A stretch of 64,000 nucleotides of DNA from Catalinimonas alkaloidigena (GTDB lineage: Bacteria > Bacteroidota > Bacteroidia > Cytophagales > Cyclobacteriaceae), in the NCBI RefSeq assembly GCF_029504655.1, contig NZ_JAQFIL010000001.1, positions 2,981,001 to 3,045,000 of the forward strand. The letters run 5' to 3'. Numbering within the stretch: the stretch's first letter is position 1; every line of letters starts with the position of its first letter. Shown one piece after another: positions 19,040-27,777 of the stretch. A program made the translations under genes and the position numbers. Under the pieces are notes generated by a model. That model had not been told where the DNA came from. It did not search any database and saw only the letters and a program-made list of their open reading frames with translations.

Positions 19040-21271
19040 CTAATAATTAAGTGCAAAATTTTCTTCAAGCAAATCTATTGAATTTCCTCCTATAAAAACT
19101 TTAAACTGGCCAGCTTCAGCATCATAGCTAAGGTCTCGTTGATAAAAAGCCAGGTCTTCTTGTTTGATATAAAACGTTACTTCCTGAGTTTGCCCTGCCT
19201 CTAGATATATCTTTTTAAAAGCCTTCAATTCTTTTACCGGACGGGTTACATTACCTACCAAATCTCTAATGTATAACTGAACCACTTCATGACCAGCTAA
19301 ATTTCCACTGTTTTGTAGCTTTATGCTCAGCTTAATGGAATCTTGCTGAAGTAAAACTTTACTGCTTAAACGTAAGTCACTGTAAGTGAAGTCAGTATAA
19401 CTTAGCCCATAGCCAAAAGGATAAAGAGGTGTATTGGGCACATCTAGATACTTGCTGGTGTATTTATTCTCAGCTAATGGTCGGCCAGTCATTTTCTGAT
19501 TATAGTACAAAGGTATCTGGCCTACATTTCGGGGAAAGGTCACAGGTAATTTACCGGAAGGATTGTAATCTCCAAAAATAACATCAGCAATTGCAGGCCC
19601 TGCCTGATGACCAAGAAACCAGGTTTCCAGTATGCTGTCTACATTTTCATCTAGCCAAGAAATCGTTAATGGTCTACCGTTCATTAAGACTACAATGGTA
19701 GGCTTACCAAGCTTGTGGATTTCCTTGGCCAGATCCAGCTGATTCCCTGGCAGGTCAATCGTGGACCGACTGGCTGCTTCTCCACTCATTAAAGCTGCTT
19801 CACCCAAAGCCAGAATTACAACATCTGCACGCTCTGCGGTCTTTATGGCTTCTTGAAAATACTGTGTAGAATCATCGTTAATATTGGTTCCTTTAGCGTA
19901 CAATATTTCATGCTGATTTCTCCCTGATTGTTGCAAACCTTCCAAAAGAGAGACTGACTTTTCCCAATCTCCTGCTGCAGACCATGAACCAATCAGCTCT
20001 TTTTTATCATCTGCCAGCGGACCTATCAGGGCAATAGTTTGGCCTTCATTCTTGAGCGGTAAAATATCATTTTCATTTTTTAGCAATACGATGGATTTAC
20101 GGGCAATATCCCTGGCAGCCTCCAGGTGCTCATTAGTCATTACTTCATTCTGCTCTCTCTGTTGGTCAATATACCGATAAGGGTTATCAAATAAGCCGAG
20201 CCTGTATTTGGCTTCCAGGATTCTTCTTACTGACTGATTCACTGTAGCCACATCTACTTTTCCTTCTTTTACCAAATCCGGCAGGTATTCGTAATAAACG
20301 GCTCCCTGCATATCCATGTCAACACCGGCAGTAATGGCCATTTGTCCGGCATCTTTCAGATCAGCAACTACCCCATGCGCTACCATTTCATTGATGGATG
20401 TATAATCAGAGACAACGAAACCTTCAAAATTCCACTCATCACGCAAAATATCAGAAAGTAGAAACTCACTGCCGCTGGCAGGCACACCAAATATTTCATT
20501 AAAAGATGTCATGAAAGTTGCAACGCTAGCATTGACTGCCGCTTTGAAGGGTGGCAGGTAAGTATCACGAAGCTCCAATTCAGAAATATCTACCGTATTG
20601 TAATCTCGCCCTGCCTGTGAGGCGCCATATGCTGCATAATGCTTGGCACAGGCAAGTATGGTATTCACAGCGGAAAGGTCATCTCCCTGAAAACCCTTGA
20701 TGCGTGCTAATGCAACCTGCGTTCCCAAATATGTATCTTCACCGGCACCTTCAGCAATTCTACCCCATCTGGGATCCCTCGCCACATCTATCATGGGAGC
20801 ATATGTCCAGTGCAAACCTTCAGCTGAAGCCTCAGTTGCGGCAATCCGTGCTGATTTTTCCATAGCCGCTAAATCCCAGCTTGCGGCTTCTGCCAGCGGA
20901 ATCGGAAAGATAGTTTTAAAACCGTGAATAACATCATAACCTAAGAGCAGAGGTATGCCTAAGCGAGTTTCTTCTACTGCGAGTTGTTGTAACTGACGGG
21001 TAAATGCAGCACCATAAGCATTGAAAATTGCCCCTACTCTACCGGCTTGTATATCTTCCTTATACCCCTCTCTCATGCTGGGTCCGGTAATATCAATATC
21101 ACTGGTAAAAAGCGTAAGTTGTCCCACTTTCTCTTCCAGCGTCATTTCATTGATTAAAGAGTCTATCATTTGTGTTGCTTCCCCAGAAATGGGTTTAAGT
21201 CTTTGAGCAGCAACTTCTTGAAAGGGAAAGACAATCAACAAAATACCAACGAAAGCAGCATATCGTATCAT
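19040..21271 (-). CDS. bglX: Glycoside hydrolase family 3 beta-glucosidase
   Basis: A 743-residue GH3 enzyme with a signal peptide (about residues 1-22, ending VAAQ) and the three-part layout of an (alpha/beta)8 barrel, an alpha/beta sandwich and a C-terminal fibronectin III-like domain (about 655-740). The nucleophile is the Asp near residue 288 in GFVVSDYTS. The sandwich domain begins around 395 (ARKSIVLLKNEN). It is likely periplasmic and removes glucose from beta-linked oligosaccharides. Being last in a SusC-SusD-GH144-GH3 order, it should finish the oligosaccharides made by the GH144-like enzyme, perhaps sophorose-type beta-1,2-glucosides (inference). The symbol denotes the family homologue. 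Confidence 0.9.
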   Translation of the reverse strand: MIRYAAFVGILLIVFPFQEVAAQRLKPISGEATQMIDSLINEMTLEEKVGQLTLFTSDIDITGPSMREGYKEDIQAGRVGAIFNAYGAAFTRQLQQLAVEETRLGIPLLLGYDVIHGFKTIFPIPLAEAASWDLAAMEKSARIAATEASAEGLHWTYAPMIDVARDPRWGRIAEGAGEDTYLGTQVALARIKGFQGDDLSAVNTILACAKHYAAYGASQAGRDYNTVDISELELRDTYLPPFKAAVNASVATFMTSFNEIFGVPASGSEFLLSDILRDEWNFEGFVVSDYTSINEMVAHGVVADLKDAGQMAITAGVDMDMQGAVYYEYLPDLVKEGKVDVATVNQSVRRILEAKYRLGLFDNPYRYIDQQREQNEVMTNEHLEAARDIARKSIVLLKNENDILPLKNEGQTIALIGPLADDKKELIGSWSAAGDWEKSVSLLEGLQQSGRNQHEILYAKGTNINDDSTQYFQEAIKTAERADVVILALGEAALMSGEAASRSTIDLPGNQLDLAKEIHKLGKPTIVVLMNGRPLTISWLDENVDSILETWFLGHQAGPAIADVIFGDYNPSGKLPVTFPRNVGQIPLYYNQKMTGRPLAENKYTSKYLDVPNTPLYPFGYGLSYTDFTYSDLRLSSKVLLQQDSIKLSIKLQNSGNLAGHEVVQLYIRDLVGNVTRPVKELKAFKKIYLEAGQTQEVTFYIKQEDLAFYQRDLSYDAEAGQFKVFIGGNSIDLLEENFALNY

Positions 21272-21370
21272 AAGCGTCTAATAAAAGGTTCAACAAGTTT
21301 CAATCAATCATTTTGTCCTTATTTAAGTAAAAATGGATAGCGTGAATACTATAGCATTTCAAATACAGCC

Positions 21371-22729
21371 TTAATATTGAAAGCCCAATTTGTCCAGTCC
21401 TTCCTGAACCTCCGGTGCGGACATAAATAGTTCCCAAAGCAAGCCTGTCCTATGATTTTCTATCATTACGGGAATTGGCCCCTGGTCAATCGCCAGATAG
21501 CGAGGTACATACCATTCATGTTCAAAACTGAAAGCATCAAACGGGCCGTATTCTCCTACCAGAGAATCATGCTCGTGATATAAAAATTTTAACATCTGCA
21601 TACTTTCATCGGGAGTAAAGGGAAATGAAGATAAGGCGGCAGTGGGAGAAATGACTCCTAAATCATGACCAGGGCGATGCCCTGCATAGCCATTGATAGA
21701 ATAACTGGAGGTCAAGCCCCAACAGTTTTCTCCATAGCCCTCATAACCTTCAGGATTTTGTAGCGCATATTCATAATTTACCAAGGCATGACTTTGGTTT
21801 AGCTTCCAATAGTTACCATATCGGTCTTCCAGCTTTCTGGGATCTAAACCCAGATACGAGTAATGCGCCCAGAACAATGGTCCAACCGGGGCGTCATTAT
21901 TTTCATAATGATCAAGTACAAGATCATATCCTAAATATTCTCTATCTGTCTCAAGATTGCCTGACCTTGCCCATCCTTTGTGATATACCTCTGGCTGTAT
22001 TCCATGCGTAGGCGATGCTGCAGCCAGTATGTACATGATCAGGCATTCGTTATAACCTCCCACCGGAAAATTCATATCCCAGCCATAGTTGGGTGACCAG
22101 TGCCAATACAAAACTTCTTCTCCCTGGGTATACCAATCCCATTCTACGGATTTCCACAGCTCATCTATTTTTGCTGCCAGCGCCTGCTCCGCTTCGCTGC
22201 CGTCAATAAAATATTGCCTTACGGTAAGCAGCCCCTGAACCATAAAAGCTGTTTCAACCAGGTCCCCGCCATCATCTTTCTGGCTAAAGGGTTTAACCTT
22301 TGCGGTTTCTCCATTGAGCCAGTGGGGCCAGGCTCCATGAAAGCGATCAGCAGTATCCAGGAAATTGACAATCTTATCTAAGCGCTCAAAGCCCTCTTCC
22401 CTACTGATAAAACCTCTCTCAATGCCTACAAGAATAGCCATTACCCCAAAACCTGTCCCCCCTAAAGTTACAATGTGTTTATCGTTTTGCGGATATACAT
22501 CATCGGTGTGGAAGCGCTCTCTCGCCATACCCGAATTAGGTTCGGCACCTTCCCAAAAATAGTTGAAGGTTTGGTATTGTACCTGGTTCAGCAAGGAAGA
22601 ATCTGTGAGCGTTTTAAGATCATTGACGTCTACGGGTATATCAACACTATTACCGAACTGCTCACTGCTTGTACAGGAAAAGTAGAGTAAAAAAAGCCCC
22701 AAAGAAAGGGCTATTGCTGGTTTTTGCAT
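21371..22729 (-). CDS. GH144-like glucanase (glucoamylase-family lipoprotein)
   Basis: A 452-residue protein. I use the ATG at 22729 rather than an in-frame TTG two codons upstream. The signal peptide ends in a lipobox-like YFSC (Cys near residue 19), so it is likely a surface or periplasmic lipoprotein. The body is an (alpha/alpha)6 barrel of the 'glucoamylase' Pfam family that includes GH144 endo-beta-1,2-glucanases: NYFWEGAEPNSGMARER near 55-71, TLGGTGFGVMAI near 90-101, GAWPHW near 138, and the YAGHRPGHDLGVISPTAAL block near 350-368. Family GH144 cuts beta-1,2-glucan internally to sophorooligosaccharides. That specificity is inferred, not shown. Confidence 0.85.
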   Translation of the reverse strand: MQKPAIALSLGLFLLYFSCTSSEQFGNSVDIPVDVNDLKTLTDSSLLNQVQYQTFNYFWEGAEPNSGMARERFHTDDVYPQNDKHIVTLGGTGFGVMAILVGIERGFISREEGFERLDKIVNFLDTADRFHGAWPHWLNGETAKVKPFSQKDDGGDLVETAFMVQGLLTVRQYFIDGSEAEQALAAKIDELWKSVEWDWYTQGEEVLYWHWSPNYGWDMNFPVGGYNECLIMYILAAASPTHGIQPEVYHKGWARSGNLETDREYLGYDLVLDHYENNDAPVGPLFWAHYSYLGLDPRKLEDRYGNYWKLNQSHALVNYEYALQNPEGYEGYGENCWGLTSSYSINGYAGHRPGHDLGVISPTAALSSFPFTPDESMQMLKFLYHEHDSLVGEYGPFDAFSFEHEWYVPRYLAIDQGPIPVMIENHRTGLLWELFMSAPEVQEGLDKLGFQY

Positions 22730-22769
22730 AATCAAATGAAGTTAAGTGATTGCATTACTCCGGTTCTGT

Positions 22770-24263
22770 CTAATAGCCGGGATTTTGACGCATGGCCCCT
22801 TCGGTGATATCTATTTCACTCTGAGGTACAGGAAACAACTCATTTCTACCTGCCTGAAAACCCAGTGGACCAAGCACTTCAACGGCTCTGCCGGTACGTA
22901 CCAGATCGTAAAAACGCTCTCCTTCCAGTGCCAGCTCGGCACGGCGTTCATCATAGATAAGCTGACGTAATGCAGACTGATCTGTTTCTGTGATTGCCGC
23001 TGATGCATCACCAAATGCTCTGCTTCTTACCTGGTTTAGATATTCCAGCGCCTGGGCGGTATTTCCATTTTCATTGGCCGCTTCGGCAGCTATCAATAAT
23101 ACCTCAGCATAGCGCAATATTTTTCGGTTGTAACCAAACTGGGCATCCTGAATGCCAGGCATAAAGACTTTTTGATTATAGGTCTCCAACTGTTCAATCT
23201 CTCCACTTTCGTTATAAGTCGTATCGGGTGTTCCTCCATCGCCTACGATTACTTCACCATAGATCGTATCTCCTAAAAAAATGATTGAAGCATCCATGCG
23301 AGGATCTCCTTCTTCGTAAAAGTTGATGAGGTCTAAGGTTGGACGTCCAAAACCCCAGCCTTTTCCTACAGGCTCACCATTTACCAGCACAGTACCTCTT
23401 ACTCCCTGTGTTTGTCCGTACTGGTTACCGCCATTGCTGAAATTGTCCTGGATTGCACTAATTTCAAACACAGCACCCGGCCCTTGTACCTGCGTGGGTG
23501 CGAATTCTTCTGCAAATGAATCGGGGAGACTATATTCTCCTGAACTGATTACCGCTTCTGCCAGTGCCTGAGCTTCGCTAAAGTTTTGGCGATACAGGTA
23601 CACCTTAGCCAGCAAAGCCTGTGAGGCTCCCTGCGTGGCACGTCCTAAATCAGCGTCACCATATTCTGATTTTCTAGGCAAATTCTCTATGGCATATTGC
23701 AGGTCAGGAATGATGATCTCATTATAAATCTCATCTCGCGGTACACGAGATAAATTTCTCTCAGGTTTGGAAGACAACACCTTTGGTAAATCTCCATAGG
23801 AACGTGCCAGTTCAAAGTAAAAAGCAGCTCTCAGGAAGCGCGCTTCAGCTAACAGACGGCTTTTCAAATTTTCGTCCATTTCAATATCAGGAACCTCTTC
23901 AAGTACGATATTGGCTCGGCGTACCCCTACAAATAAGGCTGACCAAATGTTAGAAAAGGCGCCTTCACCTGGTGTGAAGTTAAAATTGTTAATATCTGAA
24001 AGAAAAGCAGCATCCGCCGGACTACTACCTTTTACCATGTCATCTGACATGATATCTGCAATGGGAAATCCACCGGTGACAAACCAGGCACGGTAAGCAT
24101 TATAGATAGCGTTGGTAGCCAATACTGCGTCGTCCTGACTTTCATAAAAAGCTTCGGTGGTTAAATCTCCCAACGGTTCTTTTTCCAGAAAATCTTCACA
24201 ACTACTTAATACCAATAAGCCTCCAGTTACTAATAATATGATAAATGATTTTATAGTATTCAT
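22770..24263 (-). CDS. susD: SusD/RagB-family outer-membrane glycan-binding lipoprotein
   Basis: A 497-residue SusD-like protein. The signal peptide ends in LSSC (Cys22), giving a surface-exposed lipoprotein that captures glycans and forms a lid on SusC. The family features are the EDFLEKEPLG start of the mature chain, the TPR-like helices (LLAEARFLRAAFYFELARSYG near 145-165, ASQALLAKVYLYRQ near 215), and the C-terminal RRAELALEGERFYDLVRTG block near 455-473. It starts 18 bases after the SusC stop and 40-odd bases precede the GH144-like gene, which fits one operon. Confidence 0.95.
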   Translation of the reverse strand: MNTIKSFIILLVTGGLLVLSSCEDFLEKEPLGDLTTEAFYESQDDAVLATNAIYNAYRAWFVTGGFPIADIMSDDMVKGSSPADAAFLSDINNFNFTPGEGAFSNIWSALFVGVRRANIVLEEVPDIEMDENLKSRLLAEARFLRAAFYFELARSYGDLPKVLSSKPERNLSRVPRDEIYNEIIIPDLQYAIENLPRKSEYGDADLGRATQGASQALLAKVYLYRQNFSEAQALAEAVISSGEYSLPDSFAEEFAPTQVQGPGAVFEISAIQDNFSNGGNQYGQTQGVRGTVLVNGEPVGKGWGFGRPTLDLINFYEEGDPRMDASIIFLGDTIYGEVIVGDGGTPDTTYNESGEIEQLETYNQKVFMPGIQDAQFGYNRKILRYAEVLLIAAEAANENGNTAQALEYLNQVRSRAFGDASAAITETDQSALRQLIYDERRAELALEGERFYDLVRTGRAVEVLGPLGFQAGRNELFPVPQSEIDITEGAMRQNPGY

Positions 24264-24281
24264 AATACCTTGATTTCGTGA

Positions 24282-27200
24282 TTATAATGTTATGTTGATC
24301 CCTACAGAATAAATGGATGTGACAGGATATTCTCCCAGATCTATTCCCGCAGCAGTGGGACTACCTACTCCAATTTCAGGGGTATAGCCAGAATAATCAG
24401 TAATGGTAAATACATTTGTCCCTCTCACATACACTCTGGCCTGCGTGAGGCTTAGATTTTCAGCCATGGCAGCCGGTAGGTCATACCCCAGGGTGACAGT
24501 ACGCAGCCTGAGAAAGCTTCCATCTTCAACAAAAAATTCTGAAGGCAAAAAATTGACTCCTCCTGCGCTGGCGCGTGGCACACTATTGCTGGTTCCAGGT
24601 CCTGTCCAGCGGTCAAGCCATAGTGCCTGATAATTTGCCAAAGCGAAGCGCTGGGCGCGTTTACCGTTGTAGATTTCATTACCTACTTGTCCCTGAAAGT
24701 CCATGGCAAGATCAAAGCCTTTATAGCCAAGATTAAAATTGAAGCCATAAATAAAATCGGGTATGGGCGAACCTATAAAGTTACGATCCGCTTCGGTTAA
24801 GTTTCCATCTGCTTCTCCTATCAGCTCCCCATTTTCATTTAACCCATTATTATCAACATATCTAAAGTCACCTATTGTCTGGCCTCCAATAGCAGGATAA
24901 GTATCTACTTCATCCTGATTCTGGAAAACACCGGCGATCTGATAGCCATAAAATGAGCCCACGGGTTGCCCTACTTCAGTTCTGGTCACCAACTGCCCAT
25001 TGTTCAAACTACCCCCGGTAATAAATGAATTAACACCGGATTCAGATCCTATTTCTAACAATTCGTTATTTACTGTGGTACCATTGGCGCCAATACTATA
25101 GCTAAAGTCACCAATCTGTTCTCTCCAGTTGATATTGAATTCAAAACCACGGTTGAGCACTTCAGCAGTGTTAAACACTACACTTACGAAAGGTCCGTTT
25201 CCATAATATCCGGGAACGAAGATGGGAATCAATATATCGCTGGTAGTACGGTCGTAGTAGTCCGCTTCTATATTCAGCCTTCCATCCAAAATACCGATTT
25301 CCAGTCCCACATCATATTGTGTGGTTTCTTCCCAGCGTAGGTTTTCATTTGCGGCGACACCTACAGTAGCACCGGGCGAGAGATTTTCCCCGGGTCCAAA
25401 GACCGCATCCAGCCCGGTATTGATCAAGGGGAAACGTGCTTCAGCACCTATTCTATCATTTCCGGTTACTCCCCAGCTACCACGTAGCTTTAGCGTGGTA
25501 AAGAAATTACTGTTTTCAAGGAATGCTTCCTGGGCGATGTTCCAACCCACCCCTACTGAAGGGAAAAAACCGTATTGATAATTTTCTCCAAAAACAGATG
25601 ACGCATCCAGGCGACCTGTTACAGTGAGTAAATAGCGGCTGTCATAGGCGTAATTCGCACGAAAGAGAAAGGATTGGATAGCCTGCTGATTACCATTTCC
25701 ATCGGTCTGTTCCTCATCAACCTGCCCACCGTCAATAAAGCGAAGCGCTTCATCAGCTCTGAGTAGCCCTTCAGTACGGCTCTCCAGAAACTCAAAGCGT
25801 TCTTCCTGAAGCGTAAATCCTACTAAACCATCAAAGCGATTAACTCCAATTTCTTTTTGGTAGTTAAGCGTACTTTCCCAGAACCAACGGGTGTCTTCCT
25901 CCCTACGCACTGATAAATCACTTAACTGATTTTGCTGGACGGATGACACAAAGTATTCAGGAGTAAAGTTGGTGGATTTGTAAAAGTCAGCGCTCACGCC
26001 AAAGCTGCTGCGAAGTCTGAAATTTTCCAGAAAAGTGACTTCAGCAAATATATTACCTACCGTACTCAGTCCGGTGGAATTACTGTTATTGTATTCAATG
26101 GCGGCTAATGGATTGGAAAGAGAAGGGACTTCAGAAAAACCACCTTCGGCATTGTAAGGCGCAATGTCCGGACGGGCACGGTAAGCGGAAGCTATGATTC
26201 CTCCCGGTTCATTGTTACGCCTGGTACGGGCTACTGAAATATTATGGCCTACCTCAAAGAAATCTGAAAGTTCGTAAGTATTATTTAGACGAAGCGATAT
26301 ACGCTCAAAATCTGATGAAGGGACTACACCTTCCTGGTTAAAGTATCCACCTGCCACATAATACCTCACTTTATCGCTTCCTCCGGAAATAGATAGGTTA
26401 GCATCTAAAAGTCCTGCAGGTTCATCAAAAATCAAATTCTGCCAATCCGTATTGGGCACATCCTCAATTGGATATGCAGAGGGATCAATTTCATTGGCAA
26501 GAGCTCTCCACTGCGGACCATTGAGCATGTCAATCTTATTGGGTATTGTCTGAAAACCATAGGATACATCGGCATTGATTCTCGCATCCCCTTCTTCCCC
26601 TTGTTTTGTCGTGATGATTACTACACCATTTGCTCCTCTCGCGCCATAGATAGCTGTAGCAGAAGCGTCTTTTAATATCTCCATAGAGGCGATATCATCT
26701 GAGTTCAGATAATTGATATCTTCTGCTTCTCTTAGAAGAACCCCATCTACGACAAAGAGCGGTGAAGCATCATTCAAAGTACCCGTACCCCGGATACGAA
26801 TGGAAGGAGCAGCGCCCGGAGCTCCGGAGCTGCTGGTAACCTGCACGCCTGCTACCTTGCCCTGAAGCCCCTGTAAGGGGGATTGTGAAGGAACAGCATT
26901 GAGCTCTTCACCATCCAGCTGGGCAACAGATCCTGTCAAATCACTTTTTCGCTGGGTACCATAACCTACCACAACCACTTCCGAAAGTTCTTCCACATCT
27001 TCCTGAAGTGTAACATCAATCGTGGAGCGCCCATTGATAGGTACTACCTGATTGGCATAGCCTACAAATGAAAAAATCAAGGTGTCGTTTCCACTGGAAA
27101 CTCCTATACTGTAATTTCCATCAATATCAGTGACTGTACCTTGACTTGTACCTTTGACCACAACATTTACACCTGGAATAGCGGTTTCGTCCGGCGCTAA

Positions 27201-27317
27201 AACCTGACCCCTAACGCTCACCTCCTGGGCTAAAACGGGAGTAACAAATGTTATTAAGCATATCAAACAGGATAGGAATCCCCGAAATAACTTTGAACAT
27301 ACTGTAGATATATCCAT
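24282..27317 (-). CDS. susC: SusC/RagA-family TonB-linked outer-membrane transporter
   Basis: A 1011-residue TonB-dependent transporter. After a signal peptide (about residues 10-30) comes a carboxypeptidase-regulatory-like domain (about 32-112, with PGVNVVVKGTSQGTVTDIDG), a TonB-box-like EVVVVGYGT at about 115-123, a plug domain (to about 245, with LQGKVAGVQV, IRIRGTGTL and VDGVLL), and a 22-strand barrel to the C-terminus. It imports oligosaccharides with its SusD partner, powered by TonB. It is the first gene of the glucan locus. No adjacent anti-sigma/ECF pair or hybrid regulator is present, so control is not visible here. Confidence 0.95.
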   Translation of the reverse strand: MDISTVCSKLFRGFLSCLICLITFVTPVLAQEVSVRGQVLAPDETAIPGVNVVVKGTSQGTVTDIDGNYSIGVSSGNDTLIFSFVGYANQVVPINGRSTIDVTLQEDVEELSEVVVVGYGTQRKSDLTGSVAQLDGEELNAVPSQSPLQGLQGKVAGVQVTSSSGAPGAAPSIRIRGTGTLNDASPLFVVDGVLLREAEDINYLNSDDIASMEILKDASATAIYGARGANGVVIITTKQGEEGDARINADVSYGFQTIPNKIDMLNGPQWRALANEIDPSAYPIEDVPNTDWQNLIFDEPAGLLDANLSISGGSDKVRYYVAGGYFNQEGVVPSSDFERISLRLNNTYELSDFFEVGHNISVARTRRNNEPGGIIASAYRARPDIAPYNAEGGFSEVPSLSNPLAAIEYNNSNSTGLSTVGNIFAEVTFLENFRLRSSFGVSADFYKSTNFTPEYFVSSVQQNQLSDLSVRREEDTRWFWESTLNYQKEIGVNRFDGLVGFTLQEERFEFLESRTEGLLRADEALRFIDGGQVDEEQTDGNGNQQAIQSFLFRANYAYDSRYLLTVTGRLDASSVFGENYQYGFFPSVGVGWNIAQEAFLENSNFFTTLKLRGSWGVTGNDRIGAEARFPLINTGLDAVFGPGENLSPGATVGVAANENLRWEETTQYDVGLEIGILDGRLNIEADYYDRTTSDILIPIFVPGYYGNGPFVSVVFNTAEVLNRGFEFNINWREQIGDFSYSIGANGTTVNNELLEIGSESGVNSFITGGSLNNGQLVTRTEVGQPVGSFYGYQIAGVFQNQDEVDTYPAIGGQTIGDFRYVDNNGLNENGELIGEADGNLTEADRNFIGSPIPDFIYGFNFNLGYKGFDLAMDFQGQVGNEIYNGKRAQRFALANYQALWLDRWTGPGTSNSVPRASAGGVNFLPSEFFVEDGSFLRLRTVTLGYDLPAAMAENLSLTQARVYVRGTNVFTITDYSGYTPEIGVGSPTAAGIDLGEYPVTSIYSVGINITL

Positions 27318-27743
27318 AAAAAAAATGTTTAAAAAATAACTTAATGGTAAAAAAACGCATAGTGATGCTTACCTATCAAAAAATTAAAAGGAAATAAGTT
27401 TAAAAAAAGAATCTATTTTTTTCATATTTATTAAAATTATATCGTTTGAATTATACTTAATTTTCAACTAAGGGTAGACTTAACACCAAGGAATTTAATA
27501 AACCTCATTTCTGTTGAAAAAAATAACTTCAATACTGCGAATTCTTAATTGAATTGTAATATTTACATTTATCAAACGAATGTTTTTTTACATGCTGCAC
27601 TTTCTTCCAATTTTATAGGAAACAGGAAACTGCAATTCAAGCTATGCTAGTTAAATGGCTAAAAAAGGTGACAGCGTTTTCCTTCCTAAACTTGTGATCA
27701 TAGACATTTTATTAAAGCTTTGAAATTCAAGTATTTATGAATT
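27318..27743. other. AT-rich divergent intergenic region (susC / mcrB)
   Basis: About 426 bases, very AT-rich near 27400-27600, separating the glucan locus from the restriction genes. The susC promoter must lie here but no TAnnTTTG copy was found on its strand. No RNA gene or hairpin was recognised. Confidence 0.5.
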
Positions 27744-27773
27744 TTGCTTGAATGAGTTCATTATGTAAATTTG
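27744..27773 (+). promoter_or_regulatory. Bacteroidota-type promoter of mcrBC
   Basis: TTG at 27744-27746, exactly 19 bases, then TAAATTTG at 27766-27773, matching the TTG-N19-TAnnTTTG pattern of Bacteroidota sigma-A promoters. The predicted transcript start (about 27780) falls on the first codons of mcrB, so the message would be leaderless or start at the ATG at 27784. Confidence 0.6.
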
Positions 27774-27777
27774 AGTG

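Noticed and set aside
22570..22720. Hairpin at the start of the GH144-like gene as a terminator
   Set aside because: The GC-rich repeat lies within coding sequence and has no U tract.
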